A DNA stretch of 37,551 nucleotides from contig JAAOZP010000013.1 of assembly GCA_011605725.1 (NCBI GenBank), positions 1-37,551 on the forward strand, in the 5' to 3' direction. The notes under the pieces are model-generated. The model saw nothing but the letters and a program-made list of their open reading frames with translations, was not told the DNA's origin and did not search any database. Source of the stretch: Nitrososphaerota archaeon. GTDB taxonomy: Archaea > Thermoproteota > EX4484-205 > JAAOZP01. A program made the position numbers and the translations under genes. Below, one piece after another: positions 8,725 to 16,531 of this stretch (positions within the stretch are counted from its first letter, which is position 1; the number at the start of each line of letters is the position of its first letter).

Positions 8725-10050
8725 ATGAGTTCGTCAAGCAAACCACACCTGAATCTCATCGTTTGCGGTCATGTAGATCACGGCAAGAGTACTACTACTG
8801 GTCATTTGCTGTATTTGACGGGGTATGTTGATGAGAGGAAGATGAAGGAGTTGGAGGAGGAGTCGGCGAAGACTGGTCTGGGTGATACTTTCAAGTTTGC
8901 TTGGGTGCTGGATCGTTTGAAGGAGGAGCGTGAGAGGGGTGTTACTATTGACGCGATGTATGTTAAGTTTGAGACGAAGAAGTATTACTATACTATTATT
9001 GATGCTCCTGGGCATCGTGATTTCGTGAAGAATATGATTACTGGTGCTAGTCAGGCTGATAGTGCTTTGCTGATTGTTTCTGCTAAGAGGGGTGAGTTTG
9101 AGGCTGGTACGAGTCCTGAGGGTCAGACGACTGAGCATGCGTTTCTCTTGTTTACTCTTGGTGTTCGCCAGATTGTTGTTGGTGTTAATAAGATGGATGA
9201 TCCTTCGGTGAACTGGAGTCAGGAGCGTTTTCTTGAGGTGAAGAAGGGTATTGAGGATTTGCTGCGTCGTGTTGGGTTTAATCTTGAGAAGTATCCGATT
9301 CCTATTATTCCGATTAGCGGGTGGACTGGTGATAATCTTGTTAAGCCTAGTGAGAAGATGCCTTGGTATAAGGGTCCGACTTTGATTGAGGCTTTTGACC
9401 TGTTTCAGCCTCCGCCTAGGCCTATTGATAAGCCTTTGAGGATTCCGATTCAGCAGGTTTTCACTATTACTGGTGTTGGGACTGTTCCTGTTGGTAGGGT
9501 TGAGACTGGTGTTTTGAAGCCTAATTCGAGGATTGTTGTGAGGCCTGTTGATAAGGTTGGTGAGGTTAGGACTATTGAGATGCATCATACGCAGCTTGAG
9601 AAGGCTGAGCCTGGTGATAATATTGGTATGGCTGTTAAGGGTTTGTCGAAGGAGGAGTTGAAGAGGGGTAATGTGATTGGGTATCCTGATAATCCGCCTA
9701 CTGTCGCGAAGAGTTTTATCGGCAGGATTATTGTGATTAGGCATCCTACGGCGATTGCTGCTGGGTATACTCCTGTTCTGCATGTTCATACTGAGCAGGT
9801 TGCTTGCACGTTTGAGGAGTTGCAGAAGAAGATTGATCCTCGTACTGGTGCGGTTGTTCAGGAGAAGCCTGATTTCTTGAAGACTGGTGATGCTGCGATT
9901 GTGAAGTTTAGGCCTTTGAGGCCGATTGCTATTGAGGTTTACAGTGAGTTTCCGCAGCTGGGTAGGTTTGCTATTAGGGATATGGGTATGACTATTGCCG
10001 CGGGTATTGTGACTGAGATTCCTGAGAAGGTTCCTTTTGAAGCTAAGTAG
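8725..10050 (+). CDS. tuf: Translation elongation factor EF-1 alpha (aEF1A)
   Basis: This GTPase delivers aminoacyl-tRNA to the ribosome. The 441-residue length is normal for archaeal EF-1A. The P-loop is GHVDHGKST (residues 15-23), followed by DAPGH near 93, the NKMD base-specificity motif near 155, and the two beta-barrel domains ending in PQLGRFAIRDMGMTIAAGIV. After the first ~20 codons nearly every codon ends in T (GGT, GTT, ATT, GAT, CCT), unlike any neighbour. This leaves a long meaningless open frame on the other strand. Flanking genes are accessory, not the ribosomal-protein genes that sometimes neighbour EF-1A. ATG at 8725 follows a strong AGGAGG. Confidence 0.97.
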   Translation: MSSSSKPHLNLIVCGHVDHGKSTTTGHLLYLTGYVDERKMKELEEESAKTGLGDTFKFAWVLDRLKEERERGVTIDAMYVKFETKKYYYTIIDAPGHRDFVKNMITGASQADSALLIVSAKRGEFEAGTSPEGQTTEHAFLLFTLGVRQIVVGVNKMDDPSVNWSQERFLEVKKGIEDLLRRVGFNLEKYPIPIIPISGWTGDNLVKPSEKMPWYKGPTLIEAFDLFQPPPRPIDKPLRIPIQQVFTITGVGTVPVGRVETGVLKPNSRIVVRPVDKVGEVRTIEMHHTQLEKAEPGDNIGMAVKGLSKEELKRGNVIGYPDNPPTVAKSFIGRIIVIRHPTAIAAGYTPVLHVHTEQVACTFEELQKKIDPRTGAVVQEKPDFLKTGDAAIVKFRPLRPIAIEVYSEFPQLGRFAIRDMGMTIAAGIVTEIPEKVPFEAK

Positions 10051-10392
10051 TTTCTCTTAGGTTCTTGTTTTTTCAACCGTCTTTATGCTTATTCTTTTTT
10101 AATTTCTTTTTCTGGGTTTGAGTGGGCTGTGTCGGCTGTTTTTCTTGAGGCGGCTTATGTTTTTTCTGTTTCCTCCTGGCGGATGATGGCGTGCTTCTCC
10201 AGGTGTTTCAGCCGGGTTTTCTCTTCTTCGGGTCTACGTGTCTATACGCGTTTTTTTCTCAGGCTGGCGTGTAGCATCATGGTTGGGGGTTGCTTGCTCT
10301 TAATGTTGGCTGCTGTTTAGGCGTCGTAGTTTTTTGCAAAAGCTTGTAGTTATTAACCGCAAGCTTTATTAAAAAGCTTGTGAAAATAGTTT
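10051..10392. other. T-rich intergenic region with probable terminators
   Basis: Immediately after the EF-1A stop there are several T-runs (about 10070-10077, 10095-10101 and 10105-10113), as expected for archaeal terminators. A 63-codon frame at 10129-10320 exists, but its composition looks like T-rich spacer rather than protein. The right end repeats AAGCTT three times around a TATA-like CTTTATTAAAAAG (about 10363-10375), which would give the next gene a leaderless start. Confidence 0.5.
10066..10113 (+). terminator. Poly-T terminator tract after EF-1A
   Basis: Three clustered T-runs follow the EF-1A stop codon within 65 bases. Intrinsic termination in archaea depends on such U-tracts. No strong hairpin is needed, and none is obvious here. 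Confidence 0.5.
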
Positions 10393-11685
10393 TTGTTGAA
10401 CGCCGAGGATTTGAAGAGGGTGGTGGCTTCGCAGAGGGAGGAGATGGAGAGCCTATTTGCTTCGGAGAAGATAATAGAGAGGGATGTTGACGCCGGGAGG
10501 CTGAGGGGTTTTCTTTCACACCCGAATGTTTTGACTGTTCTCGGCGTGAGGCGGTGCGGCAAGTCGCTTCTCTCATGGATGCTTCTCAAGGGTGTGAAGT
10601 TTGGGTATGTCAACTTTTTCGATGAAAGGCTCGTCGGCTTTGAGGCGAAGGATTTTGGAAGGCTGCTCGATGCTTTCTACCAGCTTTACGGCTCGGATTT
10701 AAAGTTCATGGTTTTAGACGAGGTTCAGCATGTCGGCGGCTGGGAGAGGTTCGTGAGCAGGATGAGGACTTCTAAAAGGATCATTGTGACTGGGAGCAGT
10801 TCTCAACTGCTTTCAAGCGAGCTTGCTACGCTCCTCACCGGGAGGCATGTTGACTTCGTGCTTTTCCCGTTTAACTTCAGGGAGTTTCTTAGGATACGCG
10901 GCGTGGAGCTGGATGAGAACTGGCAGTATCAGACGAGTAGGGTTTCCACGGTTAAGAGTATGCTTGAAGAGTATCTTAGAACAGGAGGGTTTCCGGAGGC
11001 CAGCAGGTTCGGCAGGAGGATCCTGGTATCCATTTATTCCGACGTGCTTGAAAAGGATGTTGTAAGGAGGCGTCGCGTGAAGAAGACGGTGGCCCTTAAA
11101 GAGTTTGCGAGATACATGGTTTCAAACGTTTCCTCCGAGTTCAGCTTTAACAGGCTTAGGAGGATGCTGGGCGTGAGGGATGTTCACACGGTTAGGAACT
11201 ACGCTGAATGGGTGGGTGAAGCCTATCTCTTGTTTTTCCTAGAAAGGTTTTCGCCGAAGCTTAGGCTTCAATACATTTCCCCTAAGAAAGCCTACTGTGT
11301 TGACAACGGGATCGTGTCTTCAATCGGGTTCAGGGTTTCTGAAAGCCTTGGTAGACTTATGGAGAACCTGGTGGCTGTTGAGCTGCTGAGGCGGAGAAGC
11401 TACTCTTTCAGCGACTTCGAAGTCTTCTATTGGAGGGACTACCAGCAGAACGAGGTTGATTTCGTCGTGAAAAACGGCTTAAGCATTAAGCAGCTTATAC
11501 AGGTGACCTATGCCAGCGACAGGGATGAGGTTAACCAGCGGGAGGTTAAGGCGCTGCTCAAGGCTTCGAAAGAGCTGCGTTGCAAAAACCTGTTGGTGAT
11601 CACGTGGGATTACGAGGATGAAGCTGTTTCGAACAGTGAGAAGGTGCGTTACGTCCCTCTTTGGAAATGGTTGTTGAATCCTTAG
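10393..11685 (+). CDS. AAA-type ATPase of the DUF4143 family
   Basis: The 430-residue product has a Walker A motif GVRRCGKS (residues 51-58), Walker B FMVLDEVQ (105-112) and a sensor region VTGSSSQLLS. A C-terminal DUF4143 region has NEVDFVV and IQVTYA, a restriction-endonuclease-like fold in this family. Such ATPases are abundant in archaea, often as strain-specific genes. Their role is poorly known, with DNA-related or mobile-element functions suggested. The start is TTG (10393, with a second TTG next to it), about 25 bases after a TATA-like box, so a leaderless transcript is likely. The gene is solitary and converges on the racemase gene with a 4-base gap. Confidence 0.9.
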   Translation: MLNAEDLKRVVASQREEMESLFASEKIIERDVDAGRLRGFLSHPNVLTVLGVRRCGKSLLSWMLLKGVKFGYVNFFDERLVGFEAKDFGRLLDAFYQLYGSDLKFMVLDEVQHVGGWERFVSRMRTSKRIIVTGSSSQLLSSELATLLTGRHVDFVLFPFNFREFLRIRGVELDENWQYQTSRVSTVKSMLEEYLRTGGFPEASRFGRRILVSIYSDVLEKDVVRRRRVKKTVALKEFARYMVSNVSSEFSFNRLRRMLGVRDVHTVRNYAEWVGEAYLLFFLERFSPKLRLQYISPKKAYCVDNGIVSSIGFRVSESLGRLMENLVAVELLRRRSYSFSDFEVFYWRDYQQNEVDFVVKNGLSIKQLIQVTYASDRDEVNQREVKALLKASKELRCKNLLVITWDYEDEAVSNSEKVRYVPLWKWLLNP

Positions 11686-11689
11686 TGTT

Positions 11690-12421
11690 TCAGGCGTGTT
11701 TGAAGCGTCTTGCTGCGCCCCTCGTTGGCTGGCTGAGCATATAGTCTACCGCTGCCTTCGCATGTATCTCCGTCGTGTTGAAAAACGGGATTGCTGCATC
11801 CTCCTGTTTCAGGAGGAGAGGCAGCTCGGTGCATCCTAGGATTACTCCTTGAGCGCCTCTTGCGGCAAGCTTTTTCACGATTCCCGCGAGCTTCCTCCTG
11901 GATGACTGTTTAAATATTCCCCTGCATAGTTCCCTGTAGATGATTCTATGGGTTTCAACACGGTCTTTCCCCCCGGGTATGAGGGTTTCTATCCCGTGTT
12001 TCTCTTTCAGTCTTCTCCTGTAGAACTCGTCCTCCATCGTGAACCTTGTTCCCAGCAGAGCCACTTTCCTAAGGCCTCTCCTCTTTATTTCGGCTGCTGT
12101 CGCGTCAACCATGTGGATAATGGGGGTTTTCAGGCTTTTCTGAACGTCTTCAGCAGCCTTGTGCATCGTGTTTGAACATATGACTATTCCCTGGGCGCCC
12201 GCGTCCTCCAGCTTCCGCGCGATGCTTGCCATGAGTTTCGCGAGTCTTCTCCATTCCCCCTTGCGCTGAAGCCTCTCAACCTTTTCGAAGTCGACTGAGT
12301 ACAGTATGCATTGCGCAGAGTGTAGTCCTCCGAGTCTCTCCCTTACGCGTTGGTTTATGATCCTGTAGTATTCCTGCGTGGATTCCCAGCTCATCCCGCC
12401 GATAAGCCCTATTGTTCTCAC
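11690..12421 (-). CDS. Aspartate/glutamate racemase family protein
   Basis: The product (243 aa) belongs to the PLP-independent two-cysteine Asp/Glu racemase superfamily. It opens with the family signature RTIGLIGGMSWESTQEYYRI. The two catalytic cysteines are present: Cys82 in ICSNTMH and Cys197 in LGCTELPL. The enzyme would interconvert L- and D-aspartate (or glutamate, or a related amino acid) in the cytoplasm, and the exact substrate cannot be read from sequence. Translation starts at GTG 12421. It is transcribed towards the ATPase gene and away from the DUF457 gene, so it appears monocistronic. Confidence 0.9.
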   Translation of the reverse strand: MRTIGLIGGMSWESTQEYYRIINQRVRERLGGLHSAQCILYSVDFEKVERLQRKGEWRRLAKLMASIARKLEDAGAQGIVICSNTMHKAAEDVQKSLKTPIIHMVDATAAEIKRRGLRKVALLGTRFTMEDEFYRRRLKEKHGIETLIPGGKDRVETHRIIYRELCRGIFKQSSRRKLAGIVKKLAARGAQGVILGCTELPLLLKQEDAAIPFFNTTEIHAKAAVDYMLSQPTRGAARRFKHA

Positions 12422-12529
12422 GCGTCAAGACCCTGTTTCCAGGCTTAAATTCTTTCACAGTGCGGCTTCAAATTCCCGTGTTTCCCCGTATTCTTAATAG
12501 CGGCTTAAGCTTGTCTGAGTTTAGCCTGT

Positions 12530-13348
12530 GTGCTGACGGATTGTTCAAGCCGGTTCATCGGGATGCTGCTCGGAGTATTGCTTATTAACCCTGCGTGCGC
12601 TTTAGGCGTCGCAGTTATGATTGGGCCTGTTCACGCTTTAGCCGGGTACTTCGTCGCATACGTTGCCGTAGAAGGGTTGAGGATTAAAGAGTCTCGCGAC
12701 GGTGTGCTTGCAGCCATTCTTGGAGCTGCGCCTGACGTTGACTACTTGTCCCCGTTTCCATTCGGCACTCCGTTCGGGCACCATGGGGTTACTCACTCAC
12801 CCTTATTGTTGACGCTTGTCTCAACGCCTTTCCTAGTTAAGTACAGGTGGAAGGCGGTTCCGTATTTCTTAGCACTAGTGTCGCATATCGTGGCTGATCT
12901 TGTGGATAATACTGTTCCCCTGTTGGCTCCTGTCTCATGGGAGGAATTCGGGTTACGCTTCTCACTCTCCTCCTCGTCTCTGCCTCTAGCTCATTTCCTT
13001 CAGCTTCTCGTCACGATGGTTTCAGCATGCGCTGTTGTTAAGGGGTGGAGGAGTTTCCCAGTATCCCTGCCGGAGAAGTATGACAGGCTTGCAACACCCG
13101 TCTTGATATTGTCTATGCTAGCCGTCCCGTTTCTACCATGGTTTATCACCGGCGACCTTCAGGTTTTTCTCAACCTGTCTAAAGAACCGTTTTTCATAAT
13201 ATCCGTTATACTGTTTCTGTCTTCCTCAATACTCATCCTCCTGATCCTGATGCTGAACGTTAAATTCTTAGCTTCGAGGATTTTAAGCGGCTTCCCCCAG
13301 GGCATGGCGCGCGGTGGTCGGGATGGTTGTGAGCAAGCCGGCTTTTGA
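12530..13348 (+). CDS. DUF457/YdjM-like membrane-bound metal-dependent hydrolase
   Basis: The product (272 aa from GTG 12530) is a multi-pass membrane protein with about six hydrophobic segments. The early part carries GAAPDVDYL and HHGVTHS, then SHIVADLVDN. These Asp/His motifs define the YdjM/DUF457 family of predicted inner-membrane metal-dependent hydrolases. Homologues usually begin close to the HALAGYFV motif, so the internal ATG at 12617 is a serious alternative start. The extra N-terminal segment is hydrophobic and could instead be another membrane helix. The substrate is unknown. Confidence 0.75.
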   Translation: MLTDCSSRFIGMLLGVLLINPACALGVAVMIGPVHALAGYFVAYVAVEGLRIKESRDGVLAAILGAAPDVDYLSPFPFGTPFGHHGVTHSPLLLTLVSTPFLVKYRWKAVPYFLALVSHIVADLVDNTVPLLAPVSWEEFGLRFSLSSSSLPLAHFLQLLVTMVSACAVVKGWRSFPVSLPEKYDRLATPVLILSMLAVPFLPWFITGDLQVFLNLSKEPFFIISVILFLSSSILILLILMLNVKFLASRILSGFPQGMARGGRDGCEQAGF

Positions 13349-13488
13349 AGCGGCATGCATGGTTGAAATAGACTATGCGTGTTAAAAGTGTTCGGAGTAG
13401 TTTAAGCCGGAAAACCATGGGCTGTGGAGGCATCGCTATCCGTAGGGCGTTTCGGATGGCTGGTTTTTCCAGGTTTCTTAGGTTTTTG

Positions 13489-13530
13489 GTAGGAATATAT
13501 TTAAATAGGATTGATTGAGAGTAGGAATAT
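13489..13530 (+). promoter_or_regulatory. vapBC promoter flanked by a 10-base direct repeat
   Basis: GTAGGAATAT occurs at 13489-13498 and again at 13521-13530, 32 bases apart. Together the copies bracket the TATA-like ATATTTAAATAGG. The second copy ends just before the antitoxin start. This is a natural operator arrangement for autoregulation by the AbrB-type antitoxin. Binding is inferred, not shown. Confidence 0.5.
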
Positions 13531-13532
13531 GA

Positions 13533-13763
13533 GTGGTAATGACGGAGGTTGTTGTGACGCGCCGCGGCCAGACTACTATTCCCGCCGAGATTAGACGGAA
13601 GTATGGTATTGTTGAGGGAACCAGGCTTGAAATCTTTGATAAGGATGGGGTCATTATGATAAGGAAGAAGCGTTCAACAGTAGACTTGATCGGGACTGGG
13701 AGTGTGGATGTTAAAAAGGCGTGTGAGCTACTTTCTAGGATAAGGGAAGAGGATGACCGTTAG
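13533..13763 (+). CDS. vapB: AbrB/MazE-type antitoxin (VapB)
   Basis: The product (76 aa) has the SpoVT-AbrB swapped-hairpin DNA-binding signature VVVTRRGQTTIPAEIRRKYG, then GTRLEIFDKDGVIMIRK. Such proteins bind their own promoter and neutralise the partner toxin through their C-terminal tail. GTG at 13533 and the in-frame ATG at 13539 are both possible starts. The gene overlaps the following PIN-domain toxin by 11 bases, the usual coupling for this pair. Confidence 0.9.
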   Translation: MVMTEVVVTRRGQTTIPAEIRRKYGIVEGTRLEIFDKDGVIMIRKKRSTVDLIGTGSVDVKKACELLSRIREEDDR

Positions 13764-14148
13764 AAGAAGGGCGGTTTACGATACAAGGTTTTTCGCAACA
13801 CTGTACTATTCTAAAGACCCGGATGAGAAGGAAAGGCTGAGAAGGGAGCTTTCCGGCAGGCATGGGAAGTATGTTTCGGCAGTCAGCATCTACGAGGTGT
13901 ACAAGCTTTCTGTTCAGACTGACGGCAGGGAGGCTGCGGAGCTGAGGGTGAGTCTTCTCGAGAAGGATTTTAGGGTTGTGAATGTTGACGGCGGGATTGC
14001 AAGGAGGGCGGCGGAAATCTGGTGTAAGTACCGTGTCCCGATGGCTGACGCAATAATAGTGGCTACGGCTGAGGTTTTGAAGGCGGAGTGCGTTACTAAT
14101 GATCCGCATCTTGCCTCCATCCGGGAGGCCAGGTCGCGGTGGATCTAG
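13753..14148 (+). CDS. vapC: PIN-domain toxin (VapC)
   Basis: The 131-residue product is a PIN-fold ribonuclease. The acidic metal-binding residues are in place: Asp10 in AVYDTRFF, Glu48 in SIYEVYK, Asp99 in PMADAIIVATA and Asp117 in VTNDPHL. VapC toxins cleave specific RNAs (often tRNA or rRNA) when released from VapB. The ATG lies inside the end of the antitoxin gene, so the two are translationally coupled. No lesion is visible, so the pair is probably functional. Confidence 0.92.
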   Translation: MTVRRRAVYDTRFFATLYYSKDPDEKERLRRELSGRHGKYVSAVSIYEVYKLSVQTDGREAAELRVSLLEKDFRVVNVDGGIARRAAEIWCKYRVPMADAIIVATAEVLKAECVTNDPHLASIREARSRWI

Positions 14149-14229
14149 CTAGGTAGCGCGCGGCTTAGGGCTGTTGGAGTGCAGAGAAAGTTTTATTCGC
14201 AGGCAGCCTGTCTCCGGAAGCGTGGGAGC

Positions 14230-15609
14230 ATGCTGAGTAATCGCGAGATTGAGGAGGTTCACGGGGCTGCCCTGCAGGTTTTGCAGGAGGTCGGGGTTAT
14301 GTTTGAAAACGGTGAGGCGCTTCAGGTTTTGAAGGCTAATGGGGTGGAGGTCAGGGGGAGTGTTGCGCATATTCCTGAGGAGCTGGTTAAAGAGTGTTTG
14401 AAGAAGGCTCCTTCCTTAATCAGCCTTTATGATCTGGATGGGAGGTTGAGCTGTAGACTTGGGGGTGACAGGGTTTTCTTCAACCCTGGCTCGACAGCAA
14501 GCTGGTATATTGATGAGAATAGTGTGAGGAGGAGGCCTTTCTACAGGGATATGGTTGTGTTTTCTCAAATTGTTGAGAAACTGCCTTTTCTCCATATGCA
14601 GAGCACAGCCCTTGTTGTTCAGGATGTTGAGGAGGATTTGCGCGCAGTCTCCAGGCTTAAGGCTGTTCTGGAGCACGCTAGGAAGCCTGTTGTCACAGGA
14701 ATTTTTAAGGAGGATGATTTGGAGAAGATGTTCAGCCTTCTCTCCAGGTTTACGGAGCCAGGTAAGCCGGTTGCCATATTCGACGCCTGCCCGAACAGTC
14801 CTCTACGGTGGAGCAGCCATTTGAGCAGGAGCATTATTGAATGCGCCAGGAGAAATATTCCTTCGACGATCATCTCTATGCCGATGCCCTTCACATGTTC
14901 TCCCCCTACTTTAGCCGGAAGCCTCGTCCAGCATCATGCGGAGAACCTGAGCGGGATTGTTCTCGCCGAGTGCGCCGCGCCCGGGGCCAGTGTAATCTAC
15001 GGGGGCTCACCCTCGCTGCTTGGCAAGACTCCTTTAATGAGCCACCCCGGGGTTTTGAAGCTTATTCTCGCCTACAACCAGGTTGGGAAAAGCTTCGGGA
15101 TTCCGACTCAAGCCTACCTCGGCGTTTCAGACTCTCTGATGGTTGACGAGAGGGCTTTCGTAGAGTCAGCCTACTGTTTAACAATGGGGAGGAAGGCTGG
15201 GGTGAACGTTGTCTCAGGGCCGGGTATGCTTGAAGGGGAGAAGACCCAGAGCATTCTGAAACTAGTGTTGGACAGCCTTGTCTGCGAGAACTCTTTCACC
15301 CGCGGGCTGCCCCTGGTGAACAGTGTTCTCGAAACAGTTGAGTCGATGGATGTTTACTCCTACTGTTCCACTCTGGAGAAGGAGGTTGAGGTGGATGAGG
15401 AGACTCTTTGCCTCAGGCTGATCAGGGAGGTCGGCCCCGGCGGGAGCTTTTTGAAGCCGAAATACATGAGGGAGTATCAAAGTGTTTTCAGCAGGGAGTT
15501 CTCAATGCCCTCCGTGGGAGATTTCCAAAAGGAGCCTTTGAGAAGACTGTTTGAGGAGGCGAAGAGGGAGGCAGCTTCTCTTCTCGCCGGGCTCTTGAAG
15601 AGCCTTTGA
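14230..15609 (+). CDS. MttB-family (COG5598) corrinoid-dependent methyltransferase, non-pyrrolysine type
   Basis: The product (459 aa from ATG 14230) matches the trimethylamine methyltransferase MttB superfamily, with the N-terminal LSNREIEEVHGAALQVLQEVG hallmark and a TIM-barrel core containing PVVTGIF and FNPGSTASW. There is no in-frame UAG, so it is a non-pyrrolysine member. Characterised relatives demethylate glycine betaine or similar quaternary amines and pass the methyl group to a corrinoid protein. No corrinoid protein or activator gene is adjacent, so the substrate is open. A longer GTG start (14179) would place a TATA-like TTTTATTC inside the coding region. ATG 14230 has GGGAG just upstream and fits family N-termini. 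Confidence 0.88.
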   Translation: MLSNREIEEVHGAALQVLQEVGVMFENGEALQVLKANGVEVRGSVAHIPEELVKECLKKAPSLISLYDLDGRLSCRLGGDRVFFNPGSTASWYIDENSVRRRPFYRDMVVFSQIVEKLPFLHMQSTALVVQDVEEDLRAVSRLKAVLEHARKPVVTGIFKEDDLEKMFSLLSRFTEPGKPVAIFDACPNSPLRWSSHLSRSIIECARRNIPSTIISMPMPFTCSPPTLAGSLVQHHAENLSGIVLAECAAPGASVIYGGSPSLLGKTPLMSHPGVLKLILAYNQVGKSFGIPTQAYLGVSDSLMVDERAFVESAYCLTMGRKAGVNVVSGPGMLEGEKTQSILKLVLDSLVCENSFTRGLPLVNSVLETVESMDVYSYCSTLEKEVEVDEETLCLRLIREVGPGGSFLKPKYMREYQSVFSREFSMPSVGDFQKEPLRRLFEEAKREAASLLAGLLKSL

Positions 15610-15627
15610 CTTAAACACGGCTGCGCT

Positions 15628-15653
15628 AAACCCTCGAGGAGTCAAAGGGTTTT
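15628..15653 (+). terminator. Possible hairpin terminator after the MttB-family gene
   Basis: AAACCCT and AGGGTTT form a 7-base inverted repeat with an 11-base loop, followed by TTTTG. It lies 19 bases after the stop codon. Confidence 0.35.
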
Positions 15654-15697
15654 GAAAATACGGGATAGCTTTAAATACGTGCTTCAAGCTTTAAAAC

Positions 15698-16183
15698 ATG
15701 GAGGCGGGATTATTGTCCGGATACCGTTACAATAGGCCGGTTCTCCTGGAGATGGCTGTCGCGGCTGAGGAATCCGCCAGAGCCTTCTACTCTGCTTTAA
15801 GCAGGAGGTTCCCCGGGCACGCGGCTTTCTTCAACCAGCTTGCTGGAGACGAGGAGCAGCATGCTAAAACGTATAGGAGGCTCTTGTCAGGCGGGGAGAC
15901 CTATGCTTCCGAGGAGGAGCGTAAGCTGGCTGACCGCTACATTCAGGCTTTAGAAACCTCCGGATTAGTAAGCAGCCTTAGGAGAGGCGCTGAGAAGGCG
16001 GGGGAAGTCGGGGATTTAAAGTCCGCTATGCAGGCTGCTGTCCAGATGGAGAAGGACACTGTGCTCCTATACCATTCGATAGCGATGGCCGCCGGGAGTG
16101 AGGACAGGCGGGAAATATACAGTATAATAGACGTGGAGCTAAGCCACCTGGCTAAGATTGAAAGTCTTCTTAAGACGGTGTGA
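15698..16183 (+). CDS. Ferritin-like diiron protein (rubrerythrin-like)
   Basis: The product (161 aa) is a four-helix bundle with ferritin-like metal ligands: Glu24/25 in AAEESARAFY, E52xxH55 in DEEQH, Glu118 in MEKDTVLLYH, and E147xxH150 in VELSHL. These match the two ExxH half-sites of rubrerythrin or YciE-like proteins. There is no rubredoxin domain. A role in peroxide or iron handling is likely from the family, but not specific. ATG 15698 is about 25 bases after the TATA-like CTTTAAATAC (15668-15677), so the mRNA is probably leaderless. Confidence 0.85.
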   Translation: MEAGLLSGYRYNRPVLLEMAVAAEESARAFYSALSRRFPGHAAFFNQLAGDEEQHAKTYRRLLSGGETYASEEERKLADRYIQALETSGLVSSLRRGAEKAGEVGDLKSAMQAAVQMEKDTVLLYHSIAMAAGSEDRREIYSIIDVELSHLAKIESLLKTV

Positions 16184-16190
16184 AGCAGAA

Positions 16191-16313
16191 GCCTAGGTTT
16201 ATAAACGCGCCCTTTTTCAAGTCTCCTAGCGTCTTGGGCAATAATGGATGCTTCCATCCAAACATGCTTCCCTAACTATTGTTTCTCCGCAGACTATGCA
16301 TGGTTTGCTAACG
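16191..16313 (+). repeat. Direct repeat copy A (promoter-like, ~110-120 bases)
   Basis: This stretch and copy B (17871-17976) share a TATA-like TTATAAA, CTTCAAG or TTCAAG, GGGATGCTTCC or GGATGCTTCC, AACTATTGTT, CTCCGCA and TTGGTTTGC or ATGGTTTGCTAACG in the same order and orientation. Copy A has about 15 extra bases after GATGCTTCC. Indels are not multiples of three, so conservation looks like DNA or RNA rather than protein. Similarity stops at an ACGCGCGCG run, where the V4R fragment begins. Confidence 0.6.
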
Positions 16314-16468
16314 CGCGCGGGGGAAGCGAGGAGTCTTACGGCCACTTCTCAAGGGGTCGTGCAGCAGGGTTTTTCACGCGATTATTAGACAGGGATGTGA
16401 AGACTGTTGAAACAATGTGCATCGCTAAGGGAGACTCCTGGTGCGAGTTCACGATAGGAGAGTTGTGA
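16244..16468 (+). CDS. Stand-alone V4R C-terminal fragment, second copy
   Basis: Residues ~30-74 match the last third of the V4R domain: SYGHFSRGRAAGFF, then ETMCIAKGDSWCEFTI with Cys59, Gly62-Asp63 and Cys67. The first ~25 residues come from repeat copy A and do not resemble V4R, and the junction is a GCGCGCG run. The product is related to the half-domain protein at 7561-7812. ATG 16244 lies about 40 bases after a TATA-like TTTATAAA. It may be a fusion of repeat sequence with a V4R remnant, or a decayed gene. Confidence 0.5.
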   Translation: MDASIQTCFPNYCFSADYAWFANARGGSEESYGHFSRGRAAGFFTRLLDRDVKTVETMCIAKGDSWCEFTIGEL

Positions 16469-16531
16469 GAAAAGGATTAGGCAGAGTATAGAAAGATTTT
16501 AAAATAATCTTTAATTAGTCATAAGGCAGGG

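Noticed and set aside
8734..9789. 351-codon open frame antisense to EF-1A
   Set aside because: It is a by-product of the T-ending codons of EF-1A. The product is a low-complexity run of Asn, Leu, Arg, Ser and Thr with no domain.
10129..10320. 63-codon frame downstream of EF-1A
   Set aside because: It lies in T-rich terminator-like DNA, has no ribosome-binding site or promoter, and its hydrophobic Cys/Ser/Phe composition looks like a translated spacer.
14179..14229. Upstream GTG start for the MttB-family gene
   Set aside because: It would put a TATA-like element inside the coding region, and the family N-terminus matches ATG 14230.
14230..15609. Pyrrolysine-containing MttB
   Set aside because: No in-frame TAG exists and the gene ends with TGA, so it is a non-pyrrolysine homologue.
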